From Williamsia sp. (GTDB taxonomy: Bacteria > Bacteroidota > Bacteroidia > Chitinophagales > Chitinophagaceae): DNA of 51,033 nucleotides. Shown here in pieces: positions 1-6,840 of the stretch; positions within the stretch are counted from its first letter, which is position 1; each line of letters opens with the position of its first letter. The notes under the pieces were generated by a model. That model worked only from the letters and a program-made list of their open reading frames with translations, made no database searches and was not told the origin of the DNA. The stretch lies in NCBI GenBank assembly GCA_015069695.1, contig JADCRZ010000045.1:1-51033 (forward strand), read 5' to 3'. A program made the translations under genes and the position numbers.

Positions 1-54
1 ACAGCCTTGACTTTTTTGGTTCTTTTTGCGTCAAGGCAAAAAGAACACGGAGTC
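1..54 (-). repeat. Hairpin repeat, copy 1
   Basis: This 54-bp element is the exact reverse complement of the copy at 50906-50959. Positions 19-29 pair perfectly with 36-46 (11 bp) around the loop GTCAAG. A second pairing, GCCTTGAC at 4-11 with GTCAAGGC at 30-37, uses overlapping bases, so the two folds exclude each other. Read on the minus strand it lies behind the gene ending at 114, in the same orientation relative to that gene as the far copy has to nadE. It is probably a dispersed 3'-end hairpin acting in termination or transcript-end protection; that role is inferred. It starts at the window edge and may extend beyond. Confidence 0.85.
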
Positions 55-60
55 CCCGCT

Positions 61-113
61 CAGCCTTGATTTTTTTGCTGCTTTTTTTATCAAGAAAAAA
101 AGTAGACGGAGTC
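61..113 (-). repeat. Hairpin repeat, divergent copy 2
   Basis: A diverged second copy in the same orientation, offset 59 bp from copy 1 and ending directly against the stop codon at 114-116. Its 11-bp stem (78-88 with 95-105, loop ATCAAG) is kept although the bases differ: the outermost pair is C-G here and G-C in copy 1, and one T-A pair has become G-T. The shared flanks CAGCCTTGA and ACGGAGTC show common origin. It could act as a terminator for the upstream gene. Confidence 0.75.
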
Positions 114-1199
114 TTAGAGACGAAAAGTCGCCCCCACACTCACGAGGTAATCTGCGAAAGCAGCATCGCCATGGGCGTATACGCCGGTTTTCTGGGTGCG
201 CAGTTTGTCGGCCACGCTTTGGGTGCGGTCGCGCCGGAGGGCAACGGGTACGAAAGCGTAGATGCCTGCCTTGTTGAACTGGTAGCTCACGCCCGGTTCG
301 ATAGATACAACGTAACCAGGGCGACGGAAGCCGCTGCTGCCGCCGATAAGATCTTTTACAGGAAGGCATTCGTCGCGTACGCCGAGAGAGGCGGTAAATC
401 TTTTGGCTGTGTAGTTAACGCCAGCTCTTAGCATCATTTGGTCAGGCACGCTCATCACGCTGGTTCCGTAAGCGATGGCTGTTTGAGACACAGGCCCGCC
501 GCGCGTTGTTGATACACCGTTTTGTTCGCGTGGGTTGATGAGGTAGTAGAAATTGCCATAGGCACTGAGGTGTCTTGAGAGAAGGTAAAATCCGTTGAGT
601 TCAACTGTAAATCCGGTGCCGCCATCGCCAAGCTGGATCGACTGGTCCACAGGGCCCAGCACGGATGTGGAGTCTGACGTATGAAAGAAATCCTGGTAGC
701 GGTAATCGCCTGTGGGCAGTTTGATGCCCACCAGGGTCTGCAGATTGCCTTTGGGCATCTTCACCGGATCAATGATCCAGTAACCGGCATTGAACCGGAT
801 ATCGCCTATACCATTGGAATGCGTGGTATAGCGGTTTTTGCCGCCATGTTCGTATAGGGATGATCGTGAGTTGGCCACATAAGGAACATAAAGAGAAAGA
901 GACCAGCGGTTGTTCAACTGGCGGGTCAATCCCAGGTCGAGCGTGTAAGCGTGGTTGATCACTTCTGTATGTTTTTCCAGCCGTTCTTTTTGTTCTTCTG
1001 TGCCTACGAAGTGGCGGAATGATTTAAAGTAACGGTTGCCGACAGAGAGCATCCATTTTTGTGATTGAGTGGCAGTGGGATCGTTGTGGTCAAGCATGTT
1101 GCAAATGCCTCCAGCTGTGCTGCGAATGGCAACACATCCTTGTGCGGAAGCTTGTTGAGAAACCAGGAATGCAAGAAAAGCAATCAGTAAAAATTTCAT
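114..1199 (-). CDS. Outer-membrane beta-barrel protein, transporter-like
   Basis: A 361-residue exported protein with a clear Sec signal peptide (MKFLLIAFLAFLV, then QQASAQ). The mature part is rich in alternating aromatic and polar strands such as WSLSLYVPYV and FTVELNGFYLL, and ends in SVGATFRL, a typical beta-barrel C-terminus. It resembles the broad barrel group that includes Phenol_MetA_deg (PF13557); the substrate cannot be read. It starts at ATG 1199, 54 bp after the stop of the haloperoxidase-like gene on the same strand, so the two are probably cotranscribed and the barrel may move a substrate or product of that enzyme. Two hairpin repeats follow its stop. A plain structural barrel is the alternative. 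Confidence 0.6.
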   Translation of the reverse strand: MKFLLIAFLAFLVSQQASAQGCVAIRSTAGGICNMLDHNDPTATQSQKWMLSVGNRYFKSFRHFVGTEEQKERLEKHTEVINHAYTLDLGLTRQLNNRWSLSLYVPYVANSRSSLYEHGGKNRYTTHSNGIGDIRFNAGYWIIDPVKMPKGNLQTLVGIKLPTGDYRYQDFFHTSDSTSVLGPVDQSIQLGDGGTGFTVELNGFYLLSRHLSAYGNFYYLINPREQNGVSTTRGGPVSQTAIAYGTSVMSVPDQMMLRAGVNYTAKRFTASLGVRDECLPVKDLIGGSSGFRRPGYVVSIEPGVSYQFNKAGIYAFVPVALRRDRTQSVADKLRTQKTGVYAHGDAAFADYLVSVGATFRL

Positions 1200-1253
1200 G
1201 GTTAACAGGTTTTTGACATTGTCGTAAAAAGATAAAAGGAGAGAAACTGCTTG

Positions 1254-2585
1254 TTACAAGGTTTTTTTCATAACAAGCTTGTCTGCTATGTAGTCTCCTA
1301 CCTTGCGGCCGTATTCGGTGGAGACGATGCAGGAATGATGAAAATGAATGCCGCCGTAAAAACGGGCCCAGTTGTTTTCTTCTGCAGCTGCCCGGAATGA
1401 AGAATAAGCGCGGTTCTTGATGCCAAATTCCATTTCTGTGGTATCTGTATAGGCAAACCGGTCACCGAAGACGCTGGTCAGTGCTTCGGCCGCAGCAGAA
1501 GATGTTGTGGAATGGCCGCATGTATACTCCGGAAATGCAGGTGTTTGCAGAAAGGGCCGCCAGTCAGGATCCACGTATCTGTTGATAACTGTTTCAGGGC
1601 GTGCAGTGTTATATGTGTATTTGGCCTGCCAGCATTGAATAAACGAATCGAACATGGCAATGCTGGTTTTCGCATAAGCGTAAACGGTAGTGGCAAAATC
1701 GGCCCGGGCTTTTTGGGCTGCAATGCCTACAATGCTCATCCAGTGGCCCGGAGGTGAAAATTTCTTGGTGCCGAACATCACGTGACCGCTTACATTGAGC
1801 TTGAACGGATTGTCGTCCCAGAACTCTGCTATGTGTTTTTGTTCCGGCGTAAGGCTGTCGATGGCGTTCTTGATCAACATCACTTGCTGAAAATATTCAC
1901 TGTTCTTGTTCTTTATGTCGAACACAGGCGGGGGAGGCGATTTAAACTGGCCGGCACTGTCCATCGCCATGGGCCTGATTTCGGCCCAATGCATTTCTAC
2001 TGCAGGGGCGTACATGGGCGGCGTAGGAACCCAGCGCCCCGGTGTGTCCATGACCGTGTATTTGACAGCACTGCGGGTTTGCAGGTAATTGTCTTTTTTA
2101 CTCCATTTCAAAATCGATTTGGCCACGGTATCAGCATAGCTGTCGCACTGCTGGATGATGTGGTTAGACATGCCTGCTTCCCTGGCCTGCTGCTCTATCT
2201 TGCTTACATAATCCTGCATGCTGCCTTCCGGAAACGTAACAGCCTCTCCCACCTTGCAGTAAGCCAGCAGCGCCGCAAATTCATAATCAACACCGGCGGT
2301 GTCTTTTGCATGCGCCACCTGGTCTAGCCCATTGAGCTGACCGGCCAGCGAGCGGTACTGTTTCGGATAACCGGCAGCAATCACCTCATACCCTGCAATG
2401 GACGCATAAGCATAGTTGCGTGAAGCCACAACCGGTGTAAAATTATTGCCCATCACCACGCTGTTGAGCTCGTGCACGGTTTTGGAATACAAAAGCGGAT
2501 CATGTGTAAAGCGTGTATAATCTTTGTGCTTGCAGGAAGCGAGTAAAAGCAGCAGGCCCCCCATTATAAAAACGGTTTTCGTCAT
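1254..2585 (-). CDS. Vanadium-dependent haloperoxidase/PAP2-like lipoprotein
   Basis: A 443-residue lipoprotein (LLLLLASCKH, lipid cysteine 18) of the PAP2/vanadium haloperoxidase superfamily. The oxyanion-binding signatures are in order near the C-terminus: K322-X6-R329-P330, the TCGH motif at 355-358, and R408 followed by GGIH with His414 as predicted vanadate or phosphate ligand. The family either oxidises halides with peroxide or removes phosphate. The usual Ser of the PSGH motif is Cys356 here. I chose ATG 2585 because the signal peptide begins there; the open frame continues to 2816 but that part does not look like protein and overlaps a possible RNA structure. It is followed by the barrel gene in a likely operon. 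Confidence 0.8.
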   Translation of the reverse strand: MTKTVFIMGGLLLLLASCKHKDYTRFTHDPLLYSKTVHELNSVVMGNNFTPVVASRNYAYASIAGYEVIAAGYPKQYRSLAGQLNGLDQVAHAKDTAGVDYEFAALLAYCKVGEAVTFPEGSMQDYVSKIEQQAREAGMSNHIIQQCDSYADTVAKSILKWSKKDNYLQTRSAVKYTVMDTPGRWVPTPPMYAPAVEMHWAEIRPMAMDSAGQFKSPPPPVFDIKNKNSEYFQQVMLIKNAIDSLTPEQKHIAEFWDDNPFKLNVSGHVMFGTKKFSPPGHWMSIVGIAAQKARADFATTVYAYAKTSIAMFDSFIQCWQAKYTYNTARPETVINRYVDPDWRPFLQTPAFPEYTCGHSTTSSAAAEALTSVFGDRFAYTDTTEMEFGIKNRAYSSFRAAAEENNWARFYGGIHFHHSCIVSTEYGRKVGDYIADKLVMKKTL

Positions 2586-2641
2586 CTTGAAAGAAACAAT
2601 TGAGTGAAGTAGCAATTTTAAGTTGTTGATGTTATAAGGCC

Positions 2642-2730
2642 GGACCGGGTAAAATCTTTGGCACAATTCCGTTGCCCCCCGATCAGGGGCTTGCAGACAG
2701 TTCTTCTCAACCGGGTACGATCTGCAAGAG
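2642..2730 (-). ncRNA. Candidate structured leader RNA before haloperoxidase gene
   Basis: Within the 314-bp gap 2586-2899, the minus-strand transcript can form an 8-bp stem (CTTGCAGA at 2728-2721 with TCTGCAAG at 2697-2690) enclosing an inner hairpin, then a 4-bp CCCC/GGGG hairpin at 2677-2689, then the words GGCAAC and GTGCCAA. The last elements recall the core of S-box (SAM) riboswitches, but the usual closing stem and other conserved parts are not recognisable, and the downstream gene is not a methionine gene. I call it only a candidate leader. The rest of the gap shows nothing clear apart from the hairpin next to 2900. Confidence 0.35.
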
Positions 2731-2868
2731 ACGCAGCATACAAGCAGGGATGCTTTTGCGCACAAGTCATTCTGAACGGAATCCGAAAGTGCAGGATAAT
2801 TCTTAAACCGGTCCAATAAACCCTTTTACAAAGGCATTGAAAAGAAAGTAAAGTTTTGAACAAAACAA

Positions 2869-2903
2869 GTAGCAGGCGATCTGGTTGATCCGGCTGCTGC
2901 TAC
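2869..2903 (-). terminator. Possible terminator hairpin
   Basis: GTAGCAG at 2869-2875 pairs with CTGCTAC at 2897-2903, with a small inner GATC/GATC pairing. It overlaps the stop codon of the minus-strand gene at 2900 and is followed on that strand by a T-rich stretch (TTGTTTTGTTC). Confidence 0.4.
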
Positions 2904-3469
2904 ACCTCAGGCGGTTGTTCAACCAGCCGGTTTGCGTGGATACCGGAGATAGGAATGTAATAAAACGTATGTTTTAAAGAGGAAAGCTGAAAAGCAAATA
3001 GATAGCGGCTGACCGGGTTGCAGTAATCAAAGAAAAGGGGTTTTACGACCTGTGGTCCCCCTTTTTTTTCGTGGTTGACCAGCCCATTGCTTTGTTTGTA
3101 GAATTCATCTTTGGCCTTTTGCAGACCGGTTCTTTGCGCATCTTTGATGCACAGCAGTTCCAACGTATCATTGTACACCCTGCGCTCAACGTATTTGTAA
3201 ACAACACCCCTGATCAGCATTTCCCCGCTTACCCGTTCAAAAACAGAAGAAGAATAGTAGGGGAGGTGCAGCGGTGTTTTGATAAGAACCAGGTCAGCTT
3301 TGCTGTACTGCTGGTTGTTGAGCCTGGCTTCCAATTCATGGTTGGCCTGGCTTTGCTGGTAGTGCGTCAGCAGGCGGTAACCACCCAGGTTGAACAAGGT
3401 AATGGAAAGGAATAATATGGTGGCTATTTGCTTCAATCGTTCAAGGAAAACAAACCGGTTTAGCGGCAA
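2900..3469 (-). CDS. Hypothetical membrane-anchored protein
   Basis: I do not recognise this protein of up to 189 residues. One hydrophobic segment near the N-terminus (ATILFLSITLFNLGGY) would act as signal or anchor, leaving a soluble extracytoplasmic part of about 155 residues rich in Tyr and basic residues, with no cysteine pair or catalytic motif I can name. No ATG is available before the hydrophobic segment: the frame opens with TTG at 3469 and a second TTG at 3436 would give a better signal-peptide-like start (MKQIATILFL). An upstream stop limits the frame. It precedes the haloperoxidase-like gene on the same strand, but about 314 bp and a hairpin separate them. Confidence 0.55.
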   Translation of the reverse strand: MPLNRFVFLERLKQIATILFLSITLFNLGGYRLLTHYQQSQANHELEARLNNQQYSKADLVLIKTPLHLPYYSSSVFERVSGEMLIRGVVYKYVERRVYNDTLELLCIKDAQRTGLQKAKDEFYKQSNGLVNHEKKGGPQVVKPLFFDYCNPVSRYLFAFQLSSLKHTFYYIPISGIHANRLVEQPPEV

Positions 3470-3578
3470 ATCTACGCTGATCAGTATGTAAAGAGATCAT
3501 GAAGATACCTGATGTTATGGAATGAATGACAATGCCCAAATAAAAAAAGCTGCAATGGATAAAACAGGTTTTCATCTG

Positions 3579-5609
3579 CTATTTTACCGTAAACGTTTTT
3601 TGCTGTGGACCCACACCGGTAATGGTCAGGCTCTTCCACTGCTGCGGCAGGACGGAATTCACCTGCTGGATGCCGTTGGGTGTAATGTCCAGTCCGCCAA
3701 AACCCATCAGCACAGATTGGAGGATACCGCCCGCACCGGTCGCAAAATAAGGGTTGGTGCCGCCCTTTGTTTCTGCGATCACGCGGAACGGTGCGTTGAG
3801 GTTGGGTTCATAAGCATCTTTGAACCAGTGCCAGGCTTTTTCGCGGTTGCCCAAGCGGGCATATAGCAGGGCCAGTACCGCCTGTGTCATGGCCGGCGTG
3901 CCCTGGTCGGGGATGCGGGTTTCGTAATAGGCCAGGTCTTTTTTGATCTGGGCCGGGTCTGTATATTCTTTGAGCGGGTAGGCGAGCAGGTTCACATCTG
4001 CCTGCTTGATGCCTTCTCCCTTGTACTGGGCATGCTCCCGGGTAACGCCATCCGGAAACTTCAGGATGGGTATGTTGGCTGCGACCGTTTCCCAATCAGG
4101 ATCAGCTTTTTCTCCCAGTACGCGTGCGGCCTCGGTGGCAAAGCGCAGGTTGGCTTTGGCCGCGGCATTGGTAAAGGCATTGTTGTCTACGTTCTCCGCC
4201 CATTCATCGGCGGCCACTACATTTTTGATCTCGTATTTACCCGGCCCGTTTCTTTCTACGCGGGAGGCCCAGAACTGGGCCGTGGCCTGGAGCATCGGCC
4301 AGCCCCTTTCGCGGAGCCATTGCTTGTCACCGGTCACCAGGTAATAGTTCCAGGCGGCGAGGGCTACATCGGCTGTAATGTGGTGTTCAAAAGGCCCGCT
4401 GAGTGCCCACACCGGCGTTTCTTCCACACCGGAGGCGGCACTTTCCCAGGGGTACATGGCCCCTTTGAATCCGTTGGCAAACGCATTTTTCTTGGCTGCT
4501 TCCAGGCGCTGAAAGCGGTATTCAACCATGCTTTTCGCCAGTTCGGGGTGCAACACAAGCAGCGCCGGGTACATCCAGAGTTCGGCATCCCAGAATACAT
4601 GTCCGTTATAACCCAGTCCGCTTAAGCCCATGGGAGAGGGAGAGAAGGCCGTGCCTTCGCGGACAAACGAGTAGAGATGGTAAAGCATGCTGTGCACATC
4701 CTGCTGTGATTGCGGATCGCCTTCTATCCTGATGTCGCTTTTCCATAGTTCGTTCCAGGCTTTCTGGTGAAACTGGAGCAGCCGGTCGCGGCCTTCCAGC
4801 AGGGCAAAAATGGTGAGCCGCTCGGCTTCATTGAGCGGGTCGTCATGATGGGCAGACGTGATGGAAGAACCGGCTACAGAAAACCGGTAGGTTTCACCGC
4901 TTTTCAACTGGCGTGTAAATTTCATCAGGTGCATATTGTTGTCCCACATCTCATGGATCACGCGGGGCTCGCTGCCATGCGGCTCGGTGAACAAAAAGGT
5001 ATTGCTGGCGCACATCAGGAGCTTGCCGGTCGGACTTTTCGCCTGTGAGGTAAGCAGCCGGATGGTCACATGCGGCCGGTCGATCTCGTTGTAATAATTT
5101 TCCACATCACGCAAGGCATCCGGCGCTTCCATAACACTGCTGGCCGTGAATGAAATGTCTTTTCTGGCCGTGATGCTGACGTCGGACAAAACAGTGAAGG
5201 GCAGGTGGCGCAGCGAATAATAGGTGTAGGAAATAGTGGCTTTGTCGCCGTAGTTAAAAGAGGTGGTGAAAGAAGCGGCGTGCATGTCAAGCTCCTGGTG
5301 CAGGTTGCTGACAGCAGAAGCCTGTATCCTGTTGCCGTCAATGTCCATGTTCATATTCAACAGGTTGAAGCTGCGCAGGAAATTGCTGACCCGTCCGCGG
5401 CCATACAGGTCGTATGCACCGGCCAGCACAACATCTTTTATCTTGAAAGGTTCGGGTGAAGAAACGATCCCGATCATGCCGTTTGCAACCGTTACGCCGT
5501 AATAATTAGCAGGATCTATTTTGGCCGGTGTGATCTTCCAGGGGTCCGGGGTTTGTGCCTGTAAGCTTTGCAGACAAAGGAGCGCAAAGAGAAAAAGGAA
5601 ATTCTTCAT
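3579..5609 (-). CDS. Secreted GH65 alpha-glucoside hydrolase, kojibiose-hydrolase-like
   Basis: A 676-residue glycoside hydrolase of family 65 with a signal peptide (MKNFLFLFALL to QAQ) and ATG start. An N-terminal beta-sandwich (about 25-270) is followed by the (alpha/alpha)6 catalytic barrel with the family motif GHVFWDAE at 336-343. ADEW at 467-470 supplies the predicted general acid Glu469, and IAETKGG at 611-617 a predicted base Glu613. As I remember it, the Flavobacterium kojibiose hydrolase FjGH65A uses Glu472 and Glu616; the spacing of 144 is the same here. Phosphorylases of the family are cytoplasmic and lack a glutamate base, so a periplasmic or secreted hydrolase is favoured; trehalose or another alpha-glucoside is possible. 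A LacI-type operator lies 118 bp upstream. Confidence 0.85.
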   Translation of the reverse strand: MKNFLFLFALLCLQSLQAQTPDPWKITPAKIDPANYYGVTVANGMIGIVSSPEPFKIKDVVLAGAYDLYGRGRVSNFLRSFNLLNMNMDIDGNRIQASAVSNLHQELDMHAASFTTSFNYGDKATISYTYYSLRHLPFTVLSDVSITARKDISFTASSVMEAPDALRDVENYYNEIDRPHVTIRLLTSQAKSPTGKLLMCASNTFLFTEPHGSEPRVIHEMWDNNMHLMKFTRQLKSGETYRFSVAGSSITSAHHDDPLNEAERLTIFALLEGRDRLLQFHQKAWNELWKSDIRIEGDPQSQQDVHSMLYHLYSFVREGTAFSPSPMGLSGLGYNGHVFWDAELWMYPALLVLHPELAKSMVEYRFQRLEAAKKNAFANGFKGAMYPWESAASGVEETPVWALSGPFEHHITADVALAAWNYYLVTGDKQWLRERGWPMLQATAQFWASRVERNGPGKYEIKNVVAADEWAENVDNNAFTNAAAKANLRFATEAARVLGEKADPDWETVAANIPILKFPDGVTREHAQYKGEGIKQADVNLLAYPLKEYTDPAQIKKDLAYYETRIPDQGTPAMTQAVLALLYARLGNREKAWHWFKDAYEPNLNAPFRVIAETKGGTNPYFATGAGGILQSVLMGFGGLDITPNGIQQVNSVLPQQWKSLTITGVGPQQKTFTVK

Positions 5610-5726
5610 GGCAATGGGCGTTAGATAGAATGCTTCTTTTTTGTACCTGGTGAATAAAAGAGAGGATCTGAAAAACAGGTTGTAATAATACAGCTAATTT
5701 GTGAAAATTGTTTTAGCAGGAGAAAT

Positions 5727-5740
5727 CGCAAACGGTTGAG
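5727..5740 (-). promoter_or_regulatory. LacI-type operator upstream of GH65 gene
   Basis: CGCAAACGGTTGAG differs by one base from CGCAAACGGTTGCG, which is the minus-strand reading of 18821-18834 in front of the local lacI-family gene. Both approximate the LacI-family palindrome GCAAACGTTTGC. The site is about 118 bp upstream of the GH65 start codon and 103 bp upstream of the divergent gene at 5844, so it could control either or both. Confidence 0.6.
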
Positions 5741-5813
5741 GTGATTATCTGACTAAGAAAACCAGGCAGTCATTTCGATACGAGATACTGGAAGGGTTGT
5801 TGCCTGCATTTCT

Positions 5814-5821
5814 TATGTTTG
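5814..5821 (+). promoter_or_regulatory. Candidate Bacteroidota -7 promoter element
   Basis: TATGTTTG matches the TAnnTTTG consensus of the primary Bacteroidota sigma factor and lies 22 bp before the start codon at 5844. No good TTTG element is seen at the usual distance upstream, so this is tentative. Confidence 0.3.
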
Positions 5822-5843
5822 CTTCCAGAAATTCAGTGCGCGC

Positions 5844-6788
5844 ATGATGGCATCACATCGCAGGAAATGGTTTTTACTGGCAATTCTACCCTTGTTGCTG
5901 ATAATTGTATTTTTCTTACCGATCCCCGTATCACAAACAAGCGAAGTAACGATCCATGCCTCCTTTCAAAAAACGCTGGAGCAGGTCAGCGTGCTTTCCC
6001 GCTGGAAATTCTGGTGGCCTGATACAGCAGGTGTTTCTGTTGCCGGTGATACAATCTTTCGCACAGGGGATACCGAGTACCGACTGCGCAGCAAGCAAAC
6101 CCTGGGCCTGGTGCTCGCACAACCCAACCAGACCGTTTATCATATACTCACTGTTATTCCCACCGGCAGCGATACAACCTGCACGCTTCAGTGGAAAAAG
6201 CTTTCTTATCTGCGCACTGCCCTGCCTGACAAGATCAGTTCTCTTTTCGGGGATCATGCTTATGCACCGGTGCGGTTGCTGCAACGCGTAAAAGAAAGCA
6301 TGGAAGATCCAGTAAAGTATTACGGCTTTCCTATCAGGGTAGCACCGGTAGAGGATTCTATTGTACTGGTAAAAAATGCCTATGCCAGCAAGGCCGCGCT
6401 GCGACATCAGCTTCAGGAGAGCTATGCTTCCCTGCAACGTTACCTGGATTCAGTCAACTACAAGGGACGTGCGGAAAAGATGTTTTATGTCGATTCCATA
6501 AGCGCCGATTCAGTGCAGGTAATGGCCGGAATTTCCCTGGCAAAATGGGTAGATGCCAAGCCGCCCTTCCGCCTCATGACCATGCCCCCGGCGCATATTG
6601 TGGTAGGAGAGTATACAGGCGATTACAAAAACATGTATGTAGTTCACCAGGCGGTCAGCAGCTTTATGAAAGACCACAACATCATGCCCGCAGCCGTACC
6701 ATATGAAAAGATGTTAAGCGATCCCCGTACAGCACAGGACAGTACGCATGTACGAATGAAAGTGTACTATCCACCCATGATACCCTAG
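5844..6788 (+). CDS. Membrane-anchored SRPBCC/GyrI-like small-molecule-binding protein
   Basis: A 314-residue protein with a basic N-terminus (MMASHRRKW) and one strong membrane segment at about 10-27 (FLLAILPLLLIIVFFLPI). Residues about 30-150 look like a polyketide-cyclase/START-like (SRPBCC) domain. The C-terminal half (about 210-310), with MAGISLAKWVDAKP, MTMPPAHIVVGEYTGDY and a long helix, resembles the GyrI-like effector-binding domain of transcription activators, here without a DNA-binding part. A function in binding a hydrophobic or cationic ligand is inferred only. It is the sole plus-strand gene inside the carbohydrate locus, divergent from the GH65 gene and convergent with the FG-GAP gene ending at 6841. 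Two ATGs occur in tandem at 5844 and 5847. Confidence 0.6.
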   Translation: MMASHRRKWFLLAILPLLLIIVFFLPIPVSQTSEVTIHASFQKTLEQVSVLSRWKFWWPDTAGVSVAGDTIFRTGDTEYRLRSKQTLGLVLAQPNQTVYHILTVIPTGSDTTCTLQWKKLSYLRTALPDKISSLFGDHAYAPVRLLQRVKESMEDPVKYYGFPIRVAPVEDSIVLVKNAYASKAALRHQLQESYASLQRYLDSVNYKGRAEKMFYVDSISADSVQVMAGISLAKWVDAKPPFRLMTMPPAHIVVGEYTGDYKNMYVVHQAVSSFMKDHNIMPAAVPYEKMLSDPRTAQDSTHVRMKVYYPPMIP

Positions 6789-6840
6789 TGACCGGTGAAC
6801 TGGATTGGTACCCGGCAGCGGCCTGTTCGTTGCGCCAAAT

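Noticed and set aside
2642-2730. Definite SAM (S-box) riboswitch
   Set aside because: Only GGCAAC and GTGCCAA resemble the consensus; the closing stem and other core parts are not seen and the downstream gene is unrelated to methionine or SAM.
2586-2816. N-terminal extension of the haloperoxidase-like protein to 2816
   Set aside because: The extra 77 residues are cysteine-rich and not protein-like, and a clean lipoprotein signal begins at ATG 2585.
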